DNA of 7,522 bases from Lentisphaerota bacterium. GTDB taxonomy: Bacteria > Verrucomicrobiota > Lentisphaeria > Oligosphaerales > Oligosphaeraceae. Below are positions 1-5,388 of this stretch, one piece after another. The stretch is taken from positions 1 through 7,522 of the forward strand of contig JAAZIY010000045.1 of NCBI GenBank assembly GCA_012800625.1. The letters run 5' to 3'. Under the pieces are notes generated by a model. That model searched no databases and had not been told where the DNA came from. It saw only the letters and a program-made list of their open reading frames with translations. Each line of letters begins with the position of its first letter. Position 1 is the first letter of the stretch. The translations under genes and the position numbers were made by a program.

Positions 1-33
1 GGCCGCCAAGGCGGCGAATTCTTCTCTGGTCAT
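1..33 (-). CDS. N-terminal fragment of a gene, possibly anthranilate synthase component I (TrpE)
   Basis: Only 11 codons are inside the window, reading MTREEFAALAA on the minus strand from an ATG at 33-31. A good ribosome-binding site (GAGGAAA, about 8 nt upstream) supports this start. It lies 43 bp after the murJ stop on the same strand, so the two may be co-transcribed. The peptide resembles the start of TrpE of Pseudomonas-type bacteria as I remember it (M-x-REEF-x-x-LAA, usually followed by a GYNRIP motif). TrpE makes anthranilate from chorismate in tryptophan synthesis. Eleven residues are too few for a firm call. That this is a real gene start is fairly safe; the product name is a guess. 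Confidence 0.45.
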   Translation of the reverse strand, partial: MTREEFAALAA

Positions 34-76
34 GGTCGCAATTTCCTCAGGGGAATTTTCATGAAATACTTCGTGT

Positions 77-1675
77 TCACTTCAGTCCTACTGCCTGCAT
101 GAGTTCTTTGAGTTCGGGTCTTCTGGCGAGCATATTCAAGGCCAGGTAGCACAGCGCGCCGGCAGTCCCGGATATGAGCAAGAGCAGCATACCATGCAAG
201 GCTAGCTCTGGCCTGATTCCCAGGATTGTTCGCGTCAGCAAAAAACCTCGCATGCTCCAGGTCACAGCACCGGCAGCCGCGGCCAGCACAGTCAAGCTCA
301 GCAAGGCTATCAGTATGTGCCTGGCCTGCCAGCTTTTCTGCCGCTTTTGATTAAGTTTCAAAAGCAGTATCACATTCAGCCAGGAGCAGACACTAGTGGA
401 GAGTGCCAAGCCGCCTTGGCTTAAAAAACGCATCAGCAGCAGGTTCAAGACCAGGTTAAGACACATGCAGAGCAGGGCGATCTGCACCGGTGTTTTGGTG
501 TCCTTGCGGGCGTGAAAAGGATTGCTGGCAACCTTGGCAAGACAAAATGCAGGCAGACCCAGCAGGTAAAAATTTAAGGTCCAGGCGCATTGTCGTGCCG
601 CTTCTGCGGTGAAGGCGCCGCGCTGAAAAAGCAGGCTGACGGTCTCAAGGCTCAACGCACGCAGCAGGAAGGCACAGGGCAGCGCCAAAAACAAGACCAT
701 GCGCATGGCGTAGTCCAGGCTGCTGCTCATCTCCGCCTCGTCCTGTCTGGCCCAGGCTCTGGACATGCTGGGCAGGCAGACCACGCTCATGGCGACGCCG
801 AAGATACCCACCGGCAGATAGACCAGGTGCTGGCTGAAATTCAAAGCGCCTACGGCAGCCGAACCAAGATACAACCCCAGGATGCGGTCAACCAGGGCGT
901 TGATCTGCATCACGCCGGCTCCGACGATGCCAGGCAGCACATTGCGGCAAAGCAGCTTCACCTGAGGACAGTTCCAGCTAGGATTGAAGCGGTAGACAAA
1001 GCCTTGTCGCCGAGCGGCCAGTAGCAGGATAAGCAGCTGTAAAAGACCGGCCAAAATCGCGCTGAGACAAAAAAACAACAGCGCCATAAACTCGCTGTTG
1101 AGCCAAAGACGCGACAGCAGCAGTATGGAGAGAATCTGAACCAGGTTGAAAACAATCGGATTGAGGGCCGGCAGAAAAAATCGCCGCAGGCAGTTGAGTA
1201 TTGCCGCAAATGCGCCGCTTAGACAGATAAACAAGGCGTAGGGCATGAGCAGCGGCAATATGGTCAGGGTCAGACGCACGCGCAGCGCCGTGTCAGCTGG
1301 CAAAAACGCCAGCCCTAGCAGGCTGCCGGCGGAAACGCCGACAACGCAAAATAGCAGCAGGGTAAGCTGCAGCGAAATGGCGCGTTCAGCCAGCAGCCAG
1401 GTCTCCTCCTTGCCGCGGGTCTCCAGGCTGTCGGCGATAATCGGCACAAAAGCCTGATTGAATGCGCCTTCACCAAAGAGGCTGCGCAGGCTGTTAGGAA
1501 ATGCGAAGGCGACTTGAAAGGCGGCCTGAGCCACATCGCTGGCACCCCAGTACCAACTCATGGCGATATCGCGCAAAAGACCAAAAATGCGGCTGCAGAA
1601 GGTCAGGCTGCTGATGGTCAACATCGAGCGCCCCAGGTTTTTTTCACACTGAGCTTGATCGCTGCATGCAGGCAT
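77..1675 (-). CDS. murJ: MurJ/MviN-type lipid II flippase
   Basis: This is a polytopic inner-membrane protein of the MOP exporter superfamily. It flips the peptidoglycan precursor lipid II to the periplasmic face. From the ATG used here it has 532 residues and many hydrophobic segments, consistent with the family's 14 helices. Family landmarks are visible: SRIFGLLRD (residues 28-36), FPNSLRSLFGEGAF (59-72), FQRGAFT (350-356) and FHARKDTKTP (387-396). Matches to the E. coli residues Arg18, Arg24, Arg52 and Glu57 are Arg29, Arg35, Arg64 and Glu69. Two key positions differ: E. coli Asp39 aligns with Ala51, and E. coli Arg270 (ADR) aligns with His283 (SQH). The reading frame is open up to a GTG at 1714-1712. 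That GTG has no Shine-Dalgarno sequence and lies inside a GACACTAAG repeat, so I prefer the ATG at 1675-1673; an ATG at codon 18 of this model is also possible. Only about 14 bp separate the nudC stop from the GTG, so co-transcription with nudC is likely. Confidence 0.93.
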   Translation of the reverse strand: MPACSDQAQCEKNLGRSMLTISSLTFCSRIFGLLRDIAMSWYWGASDVAQAAFQVAFAFPNSLRSLFGEGAFNQAFVPIIADSLETRGKEETWLLAERAISLQLTLLLFCVVGVSAGSLLGLAFLPADTALRVRLTLTILPLLMPYALFICLSGAFAAILNCLRRFFLPALNPIVFNLVQILSILLLSRLWLNSEFMALLFFCLSAILAGLLQLLILLLAARRQGFVYRFNPSWNCPQVKLLCRNVLPGIVGAGVMQINALVDRILGLYLGSAAVGALNFSQHLVYLPVGIFGVAMSVVCLPSMSRAWARQDEAEMSSSLDYAMRMVLFLALPCAFLLRALSLETVSLLFQRGAFTAEAARQCAWTLNFYLLGLPAFCLAKVASNPFHARKDTKTPVQIALLCMCLNLVLNLLLMRFLSQGGLALSTSVCSWLNVILLLKLNQKRQKSWQARHILIALLSLTVLAAAAGAVTWSMRGFLLTRTILGIRPELALHGMLLLLISGTAGALCYLALNMLARRPELKELMQAVGLK

Positions 1676-1705
1676 GGTTTTGGCTTTGCGCCTCAGAAAT
1701 TGGTT

Positions 1706-1728
1706 TTTGGACACTAAGACACACTAAA
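1706..1728 (+). repeat. Minimal GACACTAAG repeat at the nudC-murJ junction
   Basis: The 23-bp stretch carries two consecutive ~10-bp units, ggacactaag then acacactaaa. It closely matches the start of the array at 2670-2711: both begin TTTGGACAC and continue with AAGACACAC. It fills the whole nudC-murJ gap and contains the alternative GTG start of murJ. Confidence 0.6.
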
Positions 1729-2556
1729 TCACTGCTTTTTTTCGGCCAGCAGGCTGTCAATGATTTTTCGCGCTATGCTGCCTGGCCTAGGCAGATTGGG
1801 CAGTTCATCTAGTGTGAACCAGCCTGCCTGGTCTATCTCCTCGCCGTCAGGATTCAGCTGGCCGCTTTCGTAGTCTGCCTGGAATCCCAGCATCAACGAA
1901 CTGGGGAATGGCCAGGGTTGACTGCCCCAGTAGCGTATGTTTTTGATGTGCAGACCCACCTCCTCGAGCACTTCGCGGGCTACGGCCTGTTCAAGGCTCT
2001 CGCCTACCTCGACATAGCCGGCTACCAGGCTGAAGGTATTGCCCGGAAAATTGCGGTTGTGCGCCAATAGTATCCGGTTGCCCTTGGCCACGGAAACAAT
2101 CACCGCAGGATTGATACGCGGGTAGTATAGCTCTTGGCAAGCCGGACATATGCGGGCGCGTTCACCTTGTTTCTCTTGCAAAGGGCTGGCACAGGCGCTG
2201 CAGTACCGGGTCTGCTGCCGCCAGTGCAAGAGCTGCTTGCCCATGCAGGCAAGGCAACCCTGCTCTGGCTCGTGAAAAGCAAGAACCTCACGCAAAGAAA
2301 CTAGCCTGCCGGAAGCCGAAGGCTCTAACTCCTGCGAGCTGACCGCATACAGCGGACGCCCTCCCCAGGTGCCGAGAAAAGCGCTGTCCTGAGGCCGGCT
2401 GCTGAGCAGACCCTGATAGCCGCAGGCGTGCAGCAGCTCCCCGCTTTGTGGATTCAACAGCAGCTCGCCCTCTGAATTATAGAGCAGACAGGGATCCTCG
2501 GGTTTACAGGCGTACTTGGAGTAGACTCCAACGCGAAATTGCCAGGTTTCTAACAT
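1729..2556 (-). CDS. nudC: NADH pyrophosphatase / NAD-RNA decapping Nudix hydrolase
   Basis: NudC cleaves NAD(H) into NMN(H) and AMP, and in E. coli removes the NAD cap from RNA 5' ends; it acts in the cytoplasm. The 275-residue length is near that of E. coli NudC (257). In order: an N-terminal domain (about 1-95), a zinc ribbon with four cysteines (Cys119, Cys122, Cys137, Cys140), and a Nudix domain from about 148. The Nudix box is complete at 180-202: Gly180, Glu186, then REVLEEVGL with catalytic Glu195, Glu198 and Glu199. The subfamily signature SQPWPFPSS follows at 212-220 and separates NudC from other Nudix enzymes. The ATG at 2556 has no strong Shine-Dalgarno sequence. The gene precedes murJ closely. 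Nothing appears missing. Confidence 0.95.
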   Translation of the reverse strand: MLETWQFRVGVYSKYACKPEDPCLLYNSEGELLLNPQSGELLHACGYQGLLSSRPQDSAFLGTWGGRPLYAVSSQELEPSASGRLVSLREVLAFHEPEQGCLACMGKQLLHWRQQTRYCSACASPLQEKQGERARICPACQELYYPRINPAVIVSVAKGNRILLAHNRNFPGNTFSLVAGYVEVGESLEQAVAREVLEEVGLHIKNIRYWGSQPWPFPSSLMLGFQADYESGQLNPDGEEIDQAGWFTLDELPNLPRPGSIARKIIDSLLAEKKQ

Positions 2557-2669
2557 AAGTTCAAACGGAAATTGAGTAAAATACTACAGCAAGGCTAGCT
2601 GTTGTAGAAAAGAGCAGAAAAGTGAGGATACAAAAAAGACCCCATCCAAAAAGTTGCCCGGACAGGAAT

Positions 2670-2721
2670 TTGGACACGAAGACACACAAAGCTACACTAA
2701 GACACACAAAGAAGTCTTCGT
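2670..2721 (+). repeat. GACACGAAG/ACACACAAAG tandem repeat array
   Basis: It consists of degenerate ~10-bp units (ggacacgaag, acacacaaag, ctacactaag, acacacaaag) reading on the plus strand. It closes with an inverted unit: ACGAAGAC at 2676-2683 is the exact reverse complement of GTCTTCGT at 2714-2721. The 8-bp arms could therefore form a stem with a 30-nt loop. It belongs to the same family as the arrays at 1706, 4618 and 7294. Confidence 0.75.
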
Positions 2722-2740
2722 CTAAAAGGAGCATTGCGCC

Positions 2741-2764
2741 AAAAATTGCGTTTTCATGCAATTT
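2741..2764 (-). terminator. Weak possible intrinsic terminator downstream of the toxin-like gene
   Basis: On the minus strand AAATTGC, an 8-nt loop, then GCAATTT form a perfect 7-bp stem, and the 3' arm runs into TTTTT. It lies about 80 nt past the stop of the nucleotidyltransferase gene. The stem is AT-rich and the U tract partly overlaps it, so termination would be weak. Confidence 0.3.
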
Positions 2765-2841
2765 CAGCGTTTTTTCCGTTTTTTTATTGTAGCGCAGAGT
2801 AGCAGCAGAAACAGATGGGCAGAACGGACGCTTGCATTACA

Positions 2842-3594
2842 TTATAGGACAAAAGTTTGACGCAGACCGCTTATTACTTCCGGCATAGTGAACGGCAAGC
2901 CGAGCGCTTGGAAGTCTACTGACTCATTGCCCAAGCGGTCGATGAACATTAAGACTTCCGTATGGATGCTTGGCGGCAACGCGATCCGGCTCTGCGGAGT
3001 CAATGCGGCAAAAAGGCGGCAAACGTCATTTTTATGCTTGCGGATATTCTTCGCATCCACCGCTTCCCCGGCGGCTTTGCGGACGGAAAGATCAAGGTAT
3101 GCCTTGGCTTTAAGAACTATCAATGATTCCGCCGACAGCAACGACAGTCCATCGACCCGACGTTTGTGCGTTTGGATTAAGTGGTAGTAGTCATCGTCAA
3201 GCAAGATGGCAGAAAGACTCGAAATTTCGTCGTCCATCGGGATCGGGGTCAACTGGCTCTCCGCATGAGCTGCGAAAGTGTCCGGTCGCCGGGAAAAAAG
3301 TTCGAGCATCTCCGGAAATTCCGGGTGTGCCGGTTTACGAAAACGGTAAAGTTTGCGCTCTCCTTTCGATTTTTCCTGAATCTCGTATGCTCCGTCTTTG
3401 ACGAACTGCCAGAAGGCGCGACCGAACTCGGGAGTCAATACTTCTAGGCAAAGCACTATGTCCAAATCGCGGGTGGCGCGAAACGGCAACGCCGCATGTT
3501 CGAGCAATACATCGCAAGCCGCGCCACCAATCAGGACATAATTGTCGGTATAATCGGCAAAGCGCCTGCGGAACAATTCAAGACCTCTTACCAT
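2842..3594 (-). CDS. AbiEii-like nucleotidyltransferase, probable toxin of a type IV-like toxin-antitoxin pair
   Basis: This 250-residue soluble protein has the hallmarks of the DNA polymerase beta-type nucleotidyltransferase fold. These are the Gly-Gly turn (IGGAACDVLL, 22-31) and the metal-binding pair Asp43-x-Asp45 in RATRDLDIVL. A third acidic residue is probably in the EMLEL segment (95-99). The C-terminal half carries LKAKAYLDL (161-169) followed by KHKNDVCRL (186-194), which resembles the conserved Lys...Asp helix of the AbiEii/DUF1814 group. In that family such enzymes transfer nucleotides, in characterised cases to tRNA ends, and poison the cell unless opposed by the partner. The ATG overlaps the end of the upstream gene by 7 bp and has no clear ribosome-binding site, which points to translational coupling. 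The family assignment is fairly firm; toxicity is inferred from gene order and fold. Confidence 0.8.
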   Translation of the reverse strand: MVRGLELFRRRFADYTDNYVLIGGAACDVLLEHAALPFRATRDLDIVLCLEVLTPEFGRAFWQFVKDGAYEIQEKSKGERKLYRFRKPAHPEFPEMLELFSRRPDTFAAHAESQLTPIPMDDEISSLSAILLDDDYYHLIQTHKRRVDGLSLLSAESLIVLKAKAYLDLSVRKAAGEAVDAKNIRKHKNDVCRLFAALTPQSRIALPPSIHTEVLMFIDRLGNESVDFQALGLPFTMPEVISGLRQTFVL

Positions 3595-4538
3595 AAGACT
3601 GCGTTCATGAGTTCGTCAAGAGCGATTTGAATTCGCTCGTCCAACTCGTCTTTCAGGGTTAAGTAAAGTGAAAAAGAATCTACTCCATCAGATGTTATGA
3701 GCTTAGGAGAGTATAGCCAAAGCTGTAACAGAATCGGAGCGAATCTCTTGGGAACGACGGGAATGTAACCCAAGCGGTTGAATTCACTCGCATGCACGGC
3801 GTATTCGCGCCGCTTCGATTCTGCAAGCAACGTTCGCCGTGCCAGTGCGTTAACCCCAGCGACGCAAGGCGACAACGCCTCTGGAAGTTTTTCCAGACCG
3901 ACGACACGGCGGCAGGGATTCTTCAAAAGTGGTAAGGCATTTTGCCATAATTTTTTGCCGGATGGAAGAAAGCTCAAACGCCGGGATGCCCCGCTTCGTT
4001 GGGCAAGATGGAAAAATTCGAGTTCATCAAACGCCCTGATCACGCTGATTCTGGAATAGCCGGAAAACTCCTGGGCCATTGCGATGGATAAGGGTTCCGG
4101 GAATTTCCGATTTAATTGCCCGAGAATGAGAAGTTGTGCCGTATTTCCAAGTCCGGAGAACTCTTTTGGAGCAGCGGAGGATATTTCGGTGAATGCTGCG
4201 TGGAGAAAAGGTAGATACAACTGTCGATCAGGAACGATAAACGGAACATGCCGTTTTAACAAACGCCCGCGGTTATAGCTAATCAAACTTGTCGCCGTGT
4301 AAACAGCCGGAAGTTTCGCATATCCGGCAACAAGTTCGCTATGCTTGGCGATAGAGGCAGGAGTAAGGGCGGTTTTACCCCGGTCGAACATCAAGATGAA
4401 TTGCAGATTGTTCAGGGTAGCAAGCTGGAAATCGTAGCTGCCCTGCAACAAGTACGGTAATCCGCCGCCGTCGAATGGAGCAAGAGTCAATTCCGCTCCA
4501 AAGAGCTGGTGAATGTAGAGTTTCAGCTTTTCCATCAT
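3588..4538 (-). CDS. Winged-helix regulator-like protein, probable antitoxin partner of the nucleotidyltransferase (AbiEi-like role)
   Basis: This is the first gene of the two-gene operon, 316 residues from this start. It has an N-terminal domain (1-110), a central winged-helix DNA-binding region (about 130-192) and a C-terminal domain (about 240-316). The winged-helix region contains LSIAMAQEFSGYSRISVIRAF, in which the recognition helix would be YSRISVIRAFDEL, followed by a basic wing (RSGASRRLSF). The C-terminal domain ends in a conserved-looking acidic helix (VDSFSLYLTL, then DERIQIALDEL). I find no catalytic motif. The frame is open to an ATG at 4598, but that ATG lies upstream of the predicted transcription start at about 4570. 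The ATGATG pair at 4538-4533 is therefore the likely start, with an AT-rich leader and no strong Shine-Dalgarno. Its stop overlaps the toxin-like start. In AbiE systems the antitoxin is encoded first, binds an inverted repeat at the promoter and represses the operon; the palindrome here fits that. The central position of the winged helix differs from classical AbiEi, where it is N-terminal. Confidence 0.7.
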   Translation of the reverse strand: MMEKLKLYIHQLFGAELTLAPFDGGGLPYLLQGSYDFQLATLNNLQFILMFDRGKTALTPASIAKHSELVAGYAKLPAVYTATSLISYNRGRLLKRHVPFIVPDRQLYLPFLHAAFTEISSAAPKEFSGLGNTAQLLILGQLNRKFPEPLSIAMAQEFSGYSRISVIRAFDELEFFHLAQRSGASRRLSFLPSGKKLWQNALPLLKNPCRRVVGLEKLPEALSPCVAGVNALARRTLLAESKRREYAVHASEFNRLGYIPVVPKRFAPILLQLWLYSPKLITSDGVDSFSLYLTLKDELDERIQIALDELMNAVLW

Positions 4539-4560
4539 GACAAAACACTTTTTATATTTT

Positions 4561-4602
4561 ACTTTTGCTAAAGTATAATATAAATGATACTCATGCAAAA
4601 GT
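4561..4602. promoter_or_regulatory. 42-bp inverted repeat, probable autoregulatory operator of the two-gene module
   Basis: Perfect outer arms ACTTTTGC (4561-4568) and GCAAAAGT (4595-4602) enclose perfect inner arms AGTAT (4572-4576) and ATACT (4587-4591). Each pair is separated by 3 non-matching bases, around a 10-bp AT-rich centre. This gives 13 paired positions per side. It contains the -10 box and overlaps the end of the -35 box, so a bound protein would block RNA polymerase. The winged-helix protein encoded just downstream is the obvious candidate ligand; that link is inferred. Confidence 0.75.
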
Positions 4603-4605
4603 CAA
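4577..4605 (-). promoter_or_regulatory. Sigma70-type promoter of the regulator-nucleotidyltransferase operon
   Basis: On the minus strand TTGACT (4605-4600) is separated by exactly 17 bp from TATATT (4582-4577). Each box matches consensus at five of six positions. Transcription would begin near 4570, leaving a leader of about 30 nt before the ATG at 4538. Overlapping TATTAT and TATACT hexamers are less well spaced. Confidence 0.7.
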
Positions 4606-4617
4606 ATATTGTTCAAT

Positions 4618-4679
4618 GTGTCTTCGTGTGTCTTCGTGTGTCTTCGTGTCCTCCCCCTTCGTGTACCTTCGTGGTTCAG
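4618..4679 (-). repeat. ACACGAAG tandem repeat array between thrH and the toxin-antitoxin-like operon
   Basis: Read on the minus strand it starts TGAACCACGAAGG, passes a GGGGGAGG spacer, and continues as GACACGAAGA then CACACGAAGA twice. On the plus strand the last part is three tandem ten-mers of tcttcgtgtg type (4621-4650; the last differs at one base). Its first ~37 bases align with the array at 7294 on the opposite strand with about five mismatches. It ends about 13 bp before the -35 box of the next operon. Confidence 0.85.
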
Positions 4680-4685
4680 CAACAT

Positions 4686-5297
4686 TTAGAGCTGTTTTTC
4701 GATAATCTTCATTACCTGCTGGTATTCGCTGCACACTTGGAATTGAGGATACGTTTTCACCACTAGGTCGGAGGGCCTGAACAGTATACCCAGCTCGGCT
4801 TCCTGCAGCATGGCTATGTCGTTGAATGAGTCTCCCATGGCCATGACCTCGTAGTTAAGCTGTTTCAGTGCGAGCACGGCATGTCTTTTGCCGTCTAGCA
4901 GCCTCATCTTGTAGCCCACTATGTTGTCTTGCTCATCGCAGAGCAGTGAATTACACAGCAGGGTAGGGTAGTCCAGCTTGCGCATCAGGGGCGCGGCGAA
5001 TTCGTAGAAGGTGTCTGAAAGTATGACAAACTGGCATTTTTCTCTTAGCCACTGCAGATATTGCCTGGCGCCGGGCAGCGGTTCCATCTCCGCAATCACT
5101 TGTTGGATATCGGCTAATTTCAACGAGTTTTCTTTTAACACGCGCAGCCTGTGCTGCATAAGCTGATCATAATCGGCAATGTCCCTGGTGGTCAGCCGCA
5201 GTTCGGCAATGCCAGTTTTCTCGGCAAAGGCTATCCAAACTTCGGGCACCAGCACGCCTTCGAGGTCCATGACGAGGAACTTGATTCTCTGCTGCAT
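4686..5297 (-). CDS. thrH: ThrH: phosphoserine phosphatase / homoserine phosphotransferase (HAD superfamily)
   Basis: This 203-residue cytoplasmic HAD enzyme closely resembles Pseudomonas ThrH. That enzyme dephosphorylates phosphoserine and can pass the phosphate to homoserine, linking serine and threonine synthesis. Motif I is MDLEGVLVPE (10-19). The nucleophile is Asp11, and Glu13 replaces the usual second Asp, which is typical of ThrH rather than SerB. Motif II is LSDTFYEF (93-100). The motif III lysine is probably Lys137 in DGKRHAV. Motif IV is GDSFND (155-160), with Asp156 and Asp160 for magnesium. The cap region contains TTRDIADYDQLM (36-47), also ThrH-like. The ATG is preceded by TAAGGAAAAGGA, a strong ribosome-binding site. 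The gene lies 91 bp after the VWA gene and has a plausible promoter of its own. No partner genes of serine or threonine synthesis are adjacent. Confidence 0.93.
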   Translation of the reverse strand: MQQRIKFLVMDLEGVLVPEVWIAFAEKTGIAELRLTTRDIADYDQLMQHRLRVLKENSLKLADIQQVIAEMEPLPGARQYLQWLREKCQFVILSDTFYEFAAPLMRKLDYPTLLCNSLLCDEQDNIVGYKMRLLDGKRHAVLALKQLNYEVMAMGDSFNDIAMLQEAELGILFRPSDLVVKTYPQFQVCSEYQQVMKIIEKQL

Positions 5298-5345
5298 TCC
5301 TTTTCCTTATGCAAAAATGGGTGGAGCCAGCCTCGCTGCTCTTCG

Positions 5346-5375
5346 GTTATAAGCAGCTGCGTCTGCGAGTGGCAA
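5346..5375 (-). promoter_or_regulatory. Possible sigma70 promoter of thrH
   Basis: On the minus strand TTGCCA (5375-5370) and TATAAC (5351-5346) are 18 bp apart, each one base from consensus. It lies in the 91-bp gap between the VWA gene and thrH, giving a leader of about 40 nt. The nearby GCTGCT...AGCAGC arms (about 5333-5357) could also form a hairpin, but no U tract follows. Confidence 0.45.
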
Positions 5376-5388
5376 ATCGGCTAATATC

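Larger units (their letters stand above)
2557..2841. other. Intergenic gap between the nucleotidyltransferase gene and nudC
   Basis: These 285 bp hold a repeat array (2670-2721), a weak hairpin that could end the upstream operon (2741-2764), and a second imperfect hairpin near nudC. The latter, read on the minus strand, is CTACAACAGC, a 7-nt loop, GCTGTAG, then TATTTT; it spans about 2577-2607. A 66-codon minus-strand reading frame crosses the gap (2761-2561), but much of it is repeat sequence and it lacks a ribosome-binding site, so I do not call it a gene. I see no clear promoter for nudC here. Confidence 0.5.

Noticed and set aside
590..1024. 144-codon plus-strand reading frame
   Set aside because: It is antisense to murJ, and its His/Gln/Ala-rich sequence is typical of a shadow frame.
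2561..2761. 66-codon minus-strand reading frame with hydrophobic stretches
   Set aside because: Part of its sequence is the repeat array, its start lies in a hairpin, there is no ribosome-binding site, and it resembles no family I know.
4539..4598. Twenty-codon N-terminal extension of the winged-helix protein from the ATG at 4598
   Set aside because: It would be encoded across the operator and upstream of the predicted transcription start, and the AT-rich promoter sequence explains the KVKYKK-like peptide.
4618..4679. CRISPR array
   Set aside because: Units are about 10 bp, contiguous and without unique spacers, and no cas gene is present.
2670..4679. A composite insertion sequence or transposon
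   Set aside because: No transposase or recombinase is encoded between the repeats, and I found no target-site duplication at the outer edges by eye.
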